Source: Anthopleura xanthogrammica (Eukaryota > Cnidaria > Anthozoa > Actiniaria > Actiniidae). Taken from it: a stretch of DNA of 64,000 nt. The position numbers and the translations under genes are program-made. Position 1 is the stretch's first letter. Each line of letters starts with the position of its first letter. The stretch lies in the NCBI GenBank assembly GCA_964019055.1, contig OZ025222.1:2129246-2193245 (forward strand), given 5' to 3'. Below, in pieces: positions 25,924 through 36,970 of the stretch. The notes beneath the pieces were generated by a model. That model worked only from the letters and a program-made list of their open reading frames with translations. It was not told where the DNA came from and did no database searches.

Positions 25924-26114
25924 AGGGGCGGATCCAGGGGAGGGGTACAGGGGGTGCGCACCCCCTCCACGGAGGAACTTTGTCCCCTATTTTGAAGATA
26001 CCCAATACGAAATAATTTTTTCTTTGATTTTGAGAATTGCAGCCCCCCCCCCCCCCCCCCGGGCTGACTTTGTGTCCTGCACCCCTCCCTGAACAAAATC
26101 CTGGATCCGCCCCT
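25924..26114. mobile_element. MITE with AGGGGCGGATCCAGG termini
   Basis: The left terminus aggggcggatccagggg pairs with the right terminus ctggatccgcccct. Related termini occur singly at 28855, 31465 and 59060, so the family is dispersed in this window. Confidence 0.75.
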
Positions 26115-26866
26115 GTTTTGACTGCCTTTGATAGTATAAAGCAAATTTAAACACCTTCCCTACCCCCCCCCCCCAAGCAAAAGTCGTCTTCTACCAACAG
26201 CTCATGCGATCAAATTTATTCTTAGATCATTGCGCAACGCTCTCGTAAGTCGCACAAGAGCCCAAAAGGGAGTTCAAGTTGTACTTGATTGGTCGATTCA
26301 GTATTATATATTTATCTATACATATATATTTTTTCTTTTTCTTGAAGATTTACGAGTTAATATTAATTTTTAAAATATACACAGTTTTTTTGGGGCAAGC
26401 ACTTACTTCGTGTAATTTTGAAAGCTTAGCAAAAATGAAGCAAACAAAACTAGAAAAAAAAGGAGAATGCGTTGAAAAACATCATTGAAGAAATTAGAAA
26501 ATTGAATATTAAAAATATCCTTGAATAAAAACGCGTACAATAGCACTTTTTGTCACTAAAAAAAATTATCAAAAAAAATTATATTTACATACTAATTACA
26601 CGATAAAAAATATTCTTAAAGTCGATGGAACAAACGTAAAGAACAGGGTGATATTCTTCCGAGCCAGCGGCTTTTGAAGACGCTGACGTCATTTACACAG
26701 GCACGTCTGTTTTTTGCTTGCGCAGATAACGATATACCATCATTTCCGATCAGGCGAAAACCTTTGAAAACGTAGTGTGGACACAAAGCTCTCGTTCTGT
26801 TTTCGGCTTTAAGAAAACGGAGCGTTTCGAAAAAGCATTATAGTTTGGATGTAGCCTAAGATTTTT

Positions 26867-27110
26867 ATCACTTCTTGGTCAAGAAAAATAGATGGGATAA
26901 ATGGACGGATGAAAAATGAATGGGATAAATGGATGGATGAAAGATTGATGCTTGATAACTCAAGAGTTTTCCTGAAACAAGAAATCACTCGAATCACTTC
27001 TTGGCTAAGAAAAGGGATGGGATAAATGGATGGATAAAAAATGGATGGGATAAAAAATGGATAGGATAAATGGATGGAACTCAAGAGTTCTCCTGAAACA
27101 AGAAATCACT
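26867..27110. repeat. Tandem duplication of the BMAL terminal coding end into its 3' UTR
   Basis: A unit of about 120 bp containing ctcaagagtt, then (t/c)tcctgaaacaagaaatcact, occurs at about 26955-26990 and again at 27076-27110, where it encodes the last BMAL residues. GATGGATAAATG-like simple sequence separates the copies. Confidence 0.7.
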
Positions 27111-30100
27111 TAAATCTCCCCCAAGACCGGCATCTGCTTCAAGCATATTCATAAAAACCGCCATACTCTCTTCGCTCTGTTGCATCGGACTCTCCATCGA
27201 TTCAATTGCTTGTTGCATCCCAATCAATTGTTCCAGGAGATGAGGCTGCGATATCTCTGGCAACCCTGGTGCGGTAACCCCTGGAAACGATGACGTCATG
27301 TTGCTGACTTGGGGGTTCGTTGTGTCAACGTTCATGGGCGTTGTCATGTTGTTGAAGTCAATTAAGGAGCCTGGGCTATCGTTGGTTCGGAACGATGATT
27401 CAGAATGTGTACCGTGGGAAGGATTGGGTATCACATTGTTACCCATTATCGATGTGTGTTGCCTATGGAAATACAGTTAAAGAGAAGTTTAATGGATTTG
27501 GGGCCCTGACTTAGATCAGCCCAGAGGTTGTTTTGGGGTTCGATCTGTGAGTTAGTCATGCCCTGACATAGATCAGCCCAGAGGTTGTTTCAGGGTTCGA
27601 TCTGTGAGTTAGCCATGCCCTGACATAGATCAGCCCAGAGGTTGTTTCAGGGTTCGATCTGTGAGTTAGCCATGCCCTGACTTAGATCAGCCCAGAGGTT
27701 GTTTCAGGGTTCGATCTGTGAGTTAGTCATGCCCTGACTTAGATCAGCCCAGAGGTTGTTTCAGGGTTCGATCTGTGAGTTAGTCATGCCCTGACTTAGA
27801 TCAGCCTAGTGGTTGTTTTAGGGTTCGATCTGTGAGTTAGCCGTGCCCTGACTTAGAACAGCCCAGAGGTTGTTTCAGAGTTCAATCTGTGAGTTAGTCA
27901 TGCCCTGACTTAGAACAGCCCAGAGGTTGTTTCAGGGTTTGATCTGTGAGTTAGCCTGTACACTAAATTTGATTAGCCCAGCCCAATAAGTCAGTCACAT
28001 TTATCTACCCGCCACAGCTAGCCCACCAAAGAAATAAAAAAGATGAGGGTAAACTAAAGTCTGCTGGTAATACCTTTTGTTAGCCGCTTCCTGCCACTGT
28101 ATGGTTTCAGCAATGAGGGAGCCTATCTTGGCAGCTGCTGGATCTGTATTAGGATCCTCTTCATCACTTTTGCCTGGCGGTACCAAGGGGCGTGGCTTCA
28201 GGTTTGGCTTCCCTAGTACACAATCAAAGTAAGACAAGTAATTGTCGAGGTGGTGAGGTGAGGTGTGGTTGAGGTGGTGTGATGAGGTGAGGTGAGATGA
28301 GGTGAGGTGAGGTGAGGTGAGGTGAGGTGAGGTGAGGTGAGGTGAGGTGAGGTGTGGTTGAGGTGGTGTGATGAGGTGAGGTGAGGTGAAGTGAAGTGAG
28401 GTGAGGTGAGGTGAGGTGAGGTGAGGTGAGGTGAGGTGAGGTGAGGTGAGGTGAGGTGAGGTGAGGTGAGGTGAGGTGAGGTGAGGTGAGGTGAGGTGAG
28501 GTGAGGTGAGGTGAGGTGAGGTGAGGTGAGGTGAGGTGAGGTGAGGTGAAATGAGGTGAGGTGAGGTGTGGTGAGGTGGTGAGTTTTTACCTTGTTCTTG
28601 AGTTTGTATTGTTGCCATCACTTCTCGAATGCTCAATCTACGGTTTGATATCTCATCAGCTCCAGAGACACTTGCTGTCGTTGTACTGGGAGCTGGAAGG
28701 ATCAATCTTGGGTATGGATTACTTTGTAAACATAAAATGGGTGGGGCTGTTTGGTCCTTTGTAAAATCACTGCGGAAAAATTTAGAGGAACAAAAGTACC
28801 TTAAGAAGATTATTCTCAGTATAAAGGCAAATATATTGGGCTCCTTTATCAGTTGCGGATCCAGGGGTGGCTCCTAGGGCTCCACTTTCCTTGGTCGGTT
28901 GGTGTTTGCAACTATTTTTTACTTATATTTATGTTTTATATTTTTATTCATAGAGATATTTATTATATATAATATTGTATTGTAAATTTATTCTTAATTA
29001 TTCTTAAAATTTATTGTATATAATTATGTAATTCAGCTTTCGGGCTGCGAATAATTTTAATAAACTAGTTATCTATCTATCTAAAATCGATCGCGTAGCT
29101 TTTTCTGCGACAAACCATTTGTTTTCCAACCAGAATTCCCGGTTCTTAAGGGCGCGAAATAGTTAGCATCCCAGATTTTCTCTTCATTTTGTAGATTGCA
29201 TCCACCAATGATACCAAAACGTCCAGTTTCAATAACTATTGAACCCATGGAAACCGTATAAGAGAATCATTTTCACACTTACCATCTCGTATTGACACAA
29301 ATAATAAACTCGAGTTCTTTGGTCCAAGGATTTCGAAAGACACTCGACTTAGAACAAAGGTAGATATAATGACCTAAAAAAACGACAGATATTATGTTTA
29401 TTTATTTAGCTTCGCAGTTCAAAAACCCACACCACACACTCACACACACTTACACACTTTCAAATTACAAAAGTATAAGAAAGAAATTTTATGATCAAAG
29501 GTTACGTTCGATTTGTTTAGATTTTTAAAATTTCGTCATTAAGGCAAAGAACATAAGCACTTGACTACTCTATTGTATCGAATAGGCCACTAAGGGTGAC
29601 AACTCAGTTTTGTAAATTTTCTCGATTCTCAGTGGATAATATTTTTCTCAGATCAGCTAGTTGGGAGGGGGGGTTCAAGGCCACGCCCTTTTATTTTATG
29701 AACTTTCTACTGCTTCAAACCTTCTGAAAATGAAGCACTGAACTTAAATAATCTTATTGTTCAAAATAAATCATATTTTCAATCGATTCACACAAGGGAT
29801 AGGCCACTAAGGGTGACACCTCAGTTTTGTAAATTTTTTCGATTCTCAGTGGATAATATTTTTCTCAGATCAGCTGGTTGGGAGGGGGGTTCAAAGCCAC
29901 GCCCTTACCTCCTTTACAGAGAAATCGGTAAGGGGTAGTGGTGCTGACTTTTCCTAGTAAGGTACTCTTATGGCTGTTTGCGATAATGTCAAGGTCGTCC
30001 GGATGAAAATAGTCGTAGCCAGATTCTCCTATTAGTTCATGCGATAGGTAGCCACACATGGCCGTGATCCTGAAATATAAGAAATTTATTTTTTTAGTTT

Positions 30101-30316
30101 TTAAAGGAATAAGGCCCAGTTTGAAGCGTCGATATTCTCATCAACCATATCTAATACTGTGAATTAAGTTCATGAGAAGTACGGCGTCTGGATCAATAGT
30201 CCCCTTCACAGTTTCCTGCGCCATCTTGAAAGGTAGCCGTGCCTTTGCAACGAAGCGGGACGTGAAATGACCTTGCAGTGGTCATCCGTGCCACTTTGAA
30301 ATTCTACCCATTCGTA

Positions 30317-30363
<47 letters not shown>

Positions 30364-33300
30364 CGAGTGTTGGTCCGGCCGGGGAATCAAACCCGCAACC
30401 TCCTGAGTGCCGGCACATACAATAAATTACGAAAAAAAATTTCATTATAAATCTCGCTTTTTGATTGGTTGGGAGCCCGCGCTTTATAAGTGTCATTCCT
30501 AACCTAACGGTCATAGTAATTTGTATCGAAAACGCGCGCGTGTGCTGTGTGCAGCTATAAAGCACTTAGGGATCGGCAGAACACAATAGAAGTGTTAAGA
30601 GAAGCACGACGCGTAGTATGGCGTTTCTAAACACTTGTCGAGTGTTCTGCCGATCCCCCAAGTGCTTTATAACTGCACACAGTACACGCGCGCGTTTTAT
30701 ATTTCTTCAGGATTATACACACATCAAGCATTCCGCGCTACTGCTCTAAGCGCATGCTCAGGGGATTAAAAAGTGAGATAATATTTTGTAAAACATGTTA
30801 TATTTTAGTTGTATTTTTCTTGTCAAACACAATTTTCATTAAATATTCAAGATTACGTAGTGAATTTTGAGTCAAATATACCAAAAAATTGCATATCTTA
30901 CAAAATATTATCCCACTTTTTAATCCCCTGAGCATGCGCTTAGAGCAGTAGCGCGGAATGCTTGATGCGTGTATTAGAATATCACCTCTGATCGACGTGA
31001 ATGAACTTCCCATCGATGCTATGCCGAGACACGAATTCATTGGGAAACTCTGGATTGTTGATGTCGGTATTTTCGTCAGCTATCTTAACCTGTCGGCCCA
31101 CAGCAACAAGACAGCTCAAGTTCCTGGAGTCTTGATCTTCATCTTCGTCGTCGAACGAATACCCAGACGGTGGCCATGATTTTAAGAAGCCAGTAAAATG
31201 AACTGTAGATAATACATTTGTATGTTAGGGACAAGGTTAAAGGAATTGTCATCTTGGAGGATTCGATTTAATTTAGAGGGGAGGGGTGGGAATTCCAGGA
31301 TTTCAACCAAAGGCTTAGCCGACCAACGACCGAACTCCAGACCGACCAAGTATCGATAAGACAAAGTAAAGATAAGGATTGACCGACCAAAAATCGATCA
31401 CCAGACGATCAAAAATCGATAGGTACAGGGTTGAATCCAGCGCTGCACCCCTCCCCCAAGAAAATCCTGGATCCGCCCCAGAGGTACTAACCGACCAAAG
31501 GCCGAACAAGAAACGAACTTTCGACTTACCAACAGTATGTTTTTTCTTCTCGTTTGTAGTCAAGGCTTTGCTTTTACTTTTTCGGTTCATTATACAGAAG
31601 TCAGCGCTACCTTCTTCGTTTCCTTTTGCTCTTTTTGACGACTTACTGCCAATTTTCATGCGACATAGGAACGAGCGTCGTGCACCTGTGCACATAGGTT
31701 TGTTTGCCTGAAAAAATACAAAAAATAACCAGCTGAATTGACCTTCAGAACGAACTCAAGGTCAACCAATCAGAATTGAGGATTCGACATTGTATCTTGA
31801 TTAGGAGACACAAAGGAGATGGAAGGAAGGAAGGGAAGGGATAATAAATGGAACGAAACAAGAGAAGAAAATAGAAGACAAAAAAGAACAATAAGAACAC
31901 AAAAAGCCAGTGCAAGGAAAGGAATAAGGAGGGAAGGAAGGAATGGGTGGTAGGAAGAAAAGGAGCGACATAAAGAAGATGGAACGAAGAAAGGAATGGA
32001 AAGGGGAGGGGAAAATGAATGGAACGAAACAAGAGAAGATAATCGAAGACAAATAAGAATAGGAATACAAAAAAATCATGATTTTTACCGGTTTGTTTTC
32101 CTGTTTTGGCGAAGAAGAGGGTTTTTCTGCGGTCTTTTCTCGTGGTACCGTATCAAAACAAGACAGTTGATCCTTCACGTTGGTAACATCTTTCGGGTGA
32201 ACAAGATCGAAAAAGCTTTGTCCAACTAAATCAGACTGAAAACAAAACCACAGGAACTAAAACAACTGTTTACAAGGATGCAAAAGAGTTTGAAGATACG
32301 CCAAAATTATTGATATGACTCAATAGGCGACTTGCACTAAAAGGTCACGTGACCCTACCCCATTAAGACGAGCAACTGTGTCAAAATGGACAGCAGAAAT
32401 GAAAAGAGCACCTTGCTATTAGTAGGGAAACAGAGTTTGAACTCATAACAAGGGAAACAGGAGAAATGGCATTAAATATAAAATTGAATGAGTTATAAAG
32501 ATTTTCCCATTTTCCCACTTTTCCCATACAAAACCTTATAAAATATTCGGTTTTAAATTTAATGCCATTTCTCCTATAGTCAACATTATAAGCTGAAACT
32601 GCATCCTCTTACTAATGTCAAAGTGCTCTTTTCATTTCTGTTGTTCATTTTGACACAGTTGCTCGTCTTAATGGGGTAGGGTCACGTGACCTGTTAGTGC
32701 AAGTCACCTATTGAGATACAGATGCAAGATACAGTACCTGGGACTGCGAGAGTACGTTTTGGACTGAATCAGAAACATACAAGATTCGACCTCTGTCACA
32801 GGCAACAACAAACAAAAAACCGTCGGCTGACTCCAAGATGAGGTTCTTGAAGTCTTCATCTGACAGGAAGGAAGGCTTGCAGTTGGATTCCGTAGAAGAT
32901 GCCTCACCTGTTTCAAAAGTGAAATGTTTAATACTTTGTTTTGTTTTCCAACTCTAAAATGCTAATATCTAATTCGACCTGTGAGTTGGCGCTGCCCTGA
33001 CTTACATCAGCCCAGAGGTCATTTCAGGGTTCAATCTGTGAGTTAGCCATGCCCTGACTTACATCAGCCCAGAGGTTGTTTCAGGGTTCAATCTGTGAGT
33101 TAGCCATGCCCTGACTTTGGTCAACCAAGAGGATGTTTCATGGTTTTGCTAAAATTTAAGATGTTTTCAAGATCTTAAACTTTACACAAAGCAAATCTTT
33201 AAAGAAAAATTTGATACCCTAAAACAGCCTCTGAATTGGAATTGGAAAGTTAGACTTGTGTTAGGTTTTAGTGAGAAAGGAAAACCAGAGAACCCTAAGA

Positions 33301-36300
33301 AAACCCTTGAATCAAGGGAAAGACCTAACAAGCTCTACTAACATGTGATGCCAATTTCAGGAGCCGAACCTGAGACTTCAGAGGTAAGAGTAATATTGCA
33401 CAGGTATATAATATCATATAGAAATTACCTTTTAGAGCTCGCATGTGCTGGACAGCCATCCTGAGTACAGTCAGTTTGTCTAGCTTGCGTGACATGACAG
33501 TACACATAGGGATCATTGTGGACAGTTCATGGATATGGGTGTTCATTTTGTCACGCCTTCTTTTCTCAATCTCACTATGGTTTTGCCTTAAGGAACAAAA
33601 TAAAATTTCATCAAAACTTGAAGATGCCACACGTACATGCTCCTAATGAAAGGTTCTTAATACTGGAATATGTTGGCTCACAGACCCAGTAATGGGCTCC
33701 TGATCTGGGAATATACTGGCTCACAGACCCAGTATGGGAGATGGATGCTCCCAGTAATGGGCTCCTGATCTGGGAATATGATGGCTCACAGACCCAGTAT
33801 GGGAGGTGAATGCTCCTGGTAATGGGCTCCTGATCTGGGAATATGCTGGCTCACAGACCCAGTATGGGAGATGGATGCTCCCAGCAATGGGCTCCTGATC
33901 TGGGAATATGATGGCTCACAGACCCAGTATGGGAGATGGATGCTTCCAGTAATGGGCTCCTGATCTGGGAATATACTAGCTCACAGACCCAGTATGGGAG
34001 ATGGATGCTCCCAGTAATGGGCTCCTGATCTGGGAATATGCTGGCTCACAGACCCAGTATGGGAGATGGATGCTCCCAGTAATGGGCTCCTGATCTGGGA
34101 ATATACTGGTTCACAGACCCAGTATGGGAGATGGATGCTCCCAGCAATGGGCTCCTGATCTGGGAATATGCTGGCTCACAGACCCAGTATGGGAGATGGA
34201 TGCTCCCAGTAATGGGCTCCAGATCTGAGAATATGCTGGCTCACAGACCGAGTATGGGAGATGGATGCTTCCAGTAATGGGCTCCTGATCTGGGAATATA
34301 CTAGCTCACAGACCCAGTATGGGAGATGGATGCTCCCAGTAATGGGCTCCAGATCTGAGAATATGCTGGCTCACAGACCCAGTATGGGAGATGGATGCTC
34401 CTAGTAAATGGGCTCATGATCTGGGAACACGTGGAATCACAGACCCTGGATAGGAAAGTTTCTTTACATTCAATTAGAATTACTTTACCAATGTCAACAG
34501 CAGTATTATAATTTATTAAACAAATGCTTACTTGACTTGGCCCTTGCCTGAACCACGTTGGCTTCCCAAATCCCTAAATATACAAATAAGTATATTTTAA
34601 AATAAAAATAAATAAGCATTTCTGATTAATCTCTATCAATAATACATAAGTATAAATCTTGTCTTCTCATGGGTGAGATTCCCATGGGGAAGATTCTTCT
34701 GGCTATACATCCTGCTAAAATCTCCCCCATTTTCCTAAAACCATGGGAGAGGATGATGTGCGAAGATTTTTCTGGCCAAAATCCCTGGGAAAATCTTCCC
34801 CACTTTCCTAGAACCATGGGAGAGGAAGGTGTGTGAAGAACTTTCTGGCAAAAAAAATTGGAAAAATCTCCCCCACTTTCCTAAAACTAAGGGTAAGTAT
34901 AGTGTGCGAAGATTTTTTCCAGCCAAAAACTATGAAAAAATGTACCACAGTTTCCTAGACCCATGGGAAAGGATGGAGTGCAAAGATTTTTCCAGCCAAA
35001 AACCCTGGAAATATCCTCCCCACTTTCCTTAAACCATGGGAGAGGATTGTGTACGAAGATTTTTCCGGCCAAAATCCCTGGGAAAATCTTCCCCACTTTT
35101 CTAGAACCATGGGAGAGGAAGGTGTGTGAAGAACTTTCTGGCAAAAAAAATTGGCAAAAAAAATTGGAAAAATCTCCCCCACTTTCCTAAAACTAAGGGT
35201 AAGTATAGTGTGCGAACATTTTTCTGGTCAAAACGTCTGAAAAAATGTACCACAGTTTCTTAGACCCATGGGAAAGGATGGTGTGCGAAGATTTTTCCGG
35301 CTAAAAACCCTGGAAATATCCTTCCCACTTTCCTCAAACCATGGGAGAGGATTGTGTACGAAGATTTTTTAGGCCAAAATCCCTGGGAAAATCTTCCCCA
35401 CTTTCCTCAAACCATGGGAGAGGATTGTGTCAAAGATTTTTTAGGCCAAAAACCCTGGAAAATTTTCCCCACTTTCCTTGAATCATGGGAGATAAGATCG
35501 ACACCAAGTCCAGATTGAACCTTGGTTGCTTGGTGAGAGGTTAGCATTCTCACAGCTATGGCACCAGTGCTATTTCACTTTTATTTTACAATTTGACAGA
35601 ATTCACATACCTTGAGTCAACAGTCCCAGCCTCTGACTGGTCATCATCACTGTCAAATCTAGATTTTAGTAAATAAAAAAAACTTTAAGGTCATTATTTA
35701 TATACTCTGTTTTAGTATGATTTAAGACTTGAATATAGAGTTTTGCACACTGTAATTGGACGAGCGATGAGTGATTATAAGAGGATATTCACTTGGCCTG
35801 AATAATTTGGTGAATAATGGTGTATAGGCCTTAGTTAAAGTGCCTATAAACCCTAACTCAATATTTTCCATATTGATTCTACATGAAGTGAATAGTTGAA
35901 TGGTAAAATGTTTTTATAAGATTTGAGTGATGCATCTTGTAGATTTTAAGGTTTATACTTCCAATATGTTAATGCTGTGACGTTAATCTGGAGGAATTAT
36001 TAAATACATAAAACTTTTCTGGGGTAGTAAAACATCATTAATTTATATAACATAATTATCTAACTTAGGGTTTATAGAAAGATTATTGCAAATTCGTTTT
36101 TTCATAGAAATCAGTGTTTCAAATTACAAATGATGACTAATAAACTCAAATTCGTCACAGCATTAACTATGGTTGTAAAACATATGTTTTCTTAGTGTGT
36201 TTACCAAAGAAATAAAGTGACAAAAATTTGACAGAATATTTTTCAATGAATTCTTTTGTGATATCTTCCAACATGGCAGCCATAGCTTTTTTATTTTACC

Positions 36301-36970
36301 CCCTTGGGAATGATTGCAACTGCAAGAAGAAATGAAGGGCTGAGAGAACAAGATATTCCCAAAATTACCAGAGATTCGCCGCCATATATAACATGGTTCA
36401 AAGTCCAGATTTCCAATTTACAAGCAAATACATCCGATATCTGCCATGATGGACGTGTCATGTATGAACGCCTTCAAATTTTATCGAACCCTGAAACAAC
36501 CTCTTGGCTGATGTAATTTAGGGCACAGCTAACTCACAGATTGAATTGGAATTTTATTAAGCGTGTTAGCTTAGCTTTTGGAGAGCTTTTGCTGCCATGC
36601 ATCCATTCTCCGCTAATCCCATTCCAAAACATGATAAACAGGCTTTTTGACATCAATATTCGCTTCATGTCACCTGCGATATGTCGATGTAAGCTTATAT
36701 CCTTTTACTTTAAGTAGACGTGTTTGCAAATATGAATTAATAAACATATGACATTAATGTTAACTCTATATCTGGTAAACATGTTTGTATTTCATATCTA
36801 TCTAACATCTCATGGTAAGATTACATAGATTGTTTCGTAGGCCTATCGATAAGGATATTAAATGCGCTTTACCACTACAAAATATAAATTTTCTTAAGCT
36901 ATAAATCTTACTCTTGGAACGATTTTTGTCGATCTCTTTTCCTGCTGCTGTTCGTGATTTCGACCTCCAT
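27081..36970 (-). CDS. ARNTL: BMAL / ARNTL (cycle) circadian bHLH-PAS transcription factor, 13 coding exons
   Basis: Exons: 36970-36912, 35658-35611, 34573-34532, 33586-33429, 32907-32738, 32235-32089, 31707-31530, 31202-30986, 30069-29909, 29373-29283, 28721-28591, 28212-28074, 27462-27081. All are GT-AG with matching phases: 1,923 nt, 640 aa (vertebrate BMAL1 is about 626). The start ATG has an in-frame TAA six bases upstream. The bHLH (about 50-103) has the basic region [13 protein letters not shown] and [17 protein letters not shown], which is BMAL-type rather than ARNT-type. PAS-A spans about 113-270 ([13 protein letters not shown], then [12 protein letters not shown]) and [13 protein letters not shown] follows. 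PAS-B spans about 320-430 ([33 protein letters not shown]). The C-terminus keeps the transactivation motif [10 protein letters not shown]. The family partners CLOCK, binds CACGTG E-boxes and is repressed by cryptochrome. Introns hold large minisatellites and MITEs. Confidence 0.96.
27505..27955. repeat. 57-bp minisatellite, about 8 units
   Basis: Tandem 57-bp units, each containing gtttcagggttcgatctgtg and gccctgacttagatcagccc, in the last intron of BMAL. The same unit occurs at several other places in this window. Confidence 0.95.
28245..28580. repeat. (AGGTG)n pentanucleotide array
   Basis: About 65 copies of a 5-bp unit with a few variant patches (gtggttgaggtggtgtgatg). It lies in the intron between BMAL exons 28591-28721 and 28074-28212 and ends about 10 bp from the upstream exon's donor. 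The overlapping minus-strand ORF reading TSPHL repeats is an artefact. Confidence 0.97.
28985..29092 (+). mobile_element. Probable LINE 3' tail with (TATC)n
   Basis: The sequence tcgggctgcgaataatttta followed by an AATAAA-like signal and a tatctatctatc tail looks like the 3' end of a CR1/L2-type retrotransposon. The element is severely 5' truncated. Located in a BMAL intron. Confidence 0.4.
29570..29905. repeat. Direct duplication, about 110-bp unit, reaching BMAL exon 29909
   Basis: The phrases aataggccactaagggtgac / gataggccactaagggtgac, gatcagct(a/g)gttgggaggg and ggccacgccctt occur at 29580-29690 and again at 29800-29905. The second copy runs up to and includes the donor of exon 29909-30069, so intronic DNA at that splice site has been duplicated. 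Confidence 0.75.
30529..30697. mobile_element. MITE-like inverted repeat
   Basis: The arms begin aacgcgcgcgtgtgctgtgt and end acacagtacacgcgcgcgtt, with a further matched inner part (aagcacttagggatcggcag against ctgccgatcccccaagtgct). Arms are about 60-70 bp. Located in a BMAL intron. Confidence 0.85.
30721..30967. mobile_element. MITE-like inverted repeat next to a BMAL exon
   Basis: Nearly perfect arms of about 60 bp: acatcaagcattccgcgcta at the left and tagcgcggaatgcttgatgc at the right. Its right end is 19 bp from the end of exon 30986-31202, immediately beyond the splice donor. Confidence 0.9.
31745..32085. repeat. Purine-rich low-complexity intron sequence
   Basis: GGAAG/GAAGA-rich DNA with repeated gaatggaacgaaacaagaga blocks (31845-31870 and 32011-32040). 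Intron between BMAL exons 32089-32235 and 31530-31707. Confidence 0.7.
32320..32714. mobile_element. MITE with long arms and an inner inverted repeat
   Basis: Arms of about 85 bp run from tcaataggcgacttgcacta to its inverted copy ending gcaagtcacctattga. Each arm contains the palindrome GGTCACGTGACC (32343-32354 and 32680-32691). An inner inverted repeat at 32460-32574 has arms gagaaatggcattaaat / atttaatgccatttctc. The element lies in the BMAL intron and ends 24 bp from exon 32738-32907. Confidence 0.92.
32985..33120. repeat. 57-bp minisatellite, about 2.5 units
   Basis: Same family and orientation as 27505-27955, in the BMAL intron between the bHLH exon and the first PAS-A exon. Confidence 0.9.
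33262..33402 (-). mobile_element. tRNA-derived SINE copy
   Basis: The reverse complement carries a pol III B-box-like GGTTCGGCTCC followed by GGCATCACATGTTAGTAGAG and TGTTAGGTCTTTCCCTTGAT. The copy at 54893-55045 has the same order of motifs in plus orientation. The copy ends 27 bp from the donor of exon 33429-33586. Confidence 0.75.
33655..34440. repeat. 65-bp minisatellite, about 12 units
   Basis: Tandem units contain aatgggctcctgatctggga, ggctcacagacccagtatgg and gagatggatgctcccag. They fill most of the BMAL intron between exons 34532-34573 and 33429-33586. Confidence 0.97.
34670..35490. repeat. About 73-bp minisatellite, about 11 units, with a higher-order pattern
   Basis: Units contain ccccactttcct, aaccatgggagagga and gtgcgaagatttttc. 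Variants (actaagggtaagtatagtgt; agacccatgggaaaggatg) recur about every four units, which gives a higher-order period near 300 bp. It fills the BMAL intron between exons 35611-35658 and 34532-34573. ORFs over it on both strands are artefacts. Confidence 0.95.
35500..35575 (-). mobile_element. Possible tRNA-derived SINE fragment
   Basis: The reverse complement contains GGTTCAATCTGG, resembling a pol III B box, preceded by a tRNA-like CACTGGTGCCATAGCTGTGA. It is only weakly similar to the SINE at 33262 and 54893. Confidence 0.35.
35659..36911 (-). other. Intron 1 of BMAL
   Basis: AT-rich intron with a single diverged unit of the 57-bp repeat at 36487-36545 (opposite orientation to the BMAL arrays). 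I see no other exon. Confidence 0.7.

Larger units (their letters stand above)
24279..27080. other. Intergenic between the KIAA1549-like and BMAL genes
   Basis: Contains the ~150-bp tandem repeat, a dispersed repeat (25645-25875), a GGATCC-type MITE (25924-26114) and G/C runs. The promoter of the KIAA1549-like gene should lie just above 24278, but I see no clear TATA box. The right part (about 26860-27080) is BMAL 3' UTR. Confidence 0.6.

Noticed and set aside
28001..28705. 234-aa minus-strand ORF with TSPHL repeats
   Set aside because: It reads through the AGGTG array and joins parts of two real BMAL exons through intron sequence. Splice sites at 28591 and 28212 explain the coding parts.
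30360..30415. tRNA-like segment with a B-box-like GGTTTGATTCC on the minus strand
   Set aside because: No paired acceptor or anticodon arm could be built; at most a SINE fragment, so not listed as an RNA gene.
33325..33630. bHLH exon considered as ARNT rather than BMAL
   Set aside because: [17 protein letters not shown] and the C-terminal LEADAGLGG motif are BMAL features.
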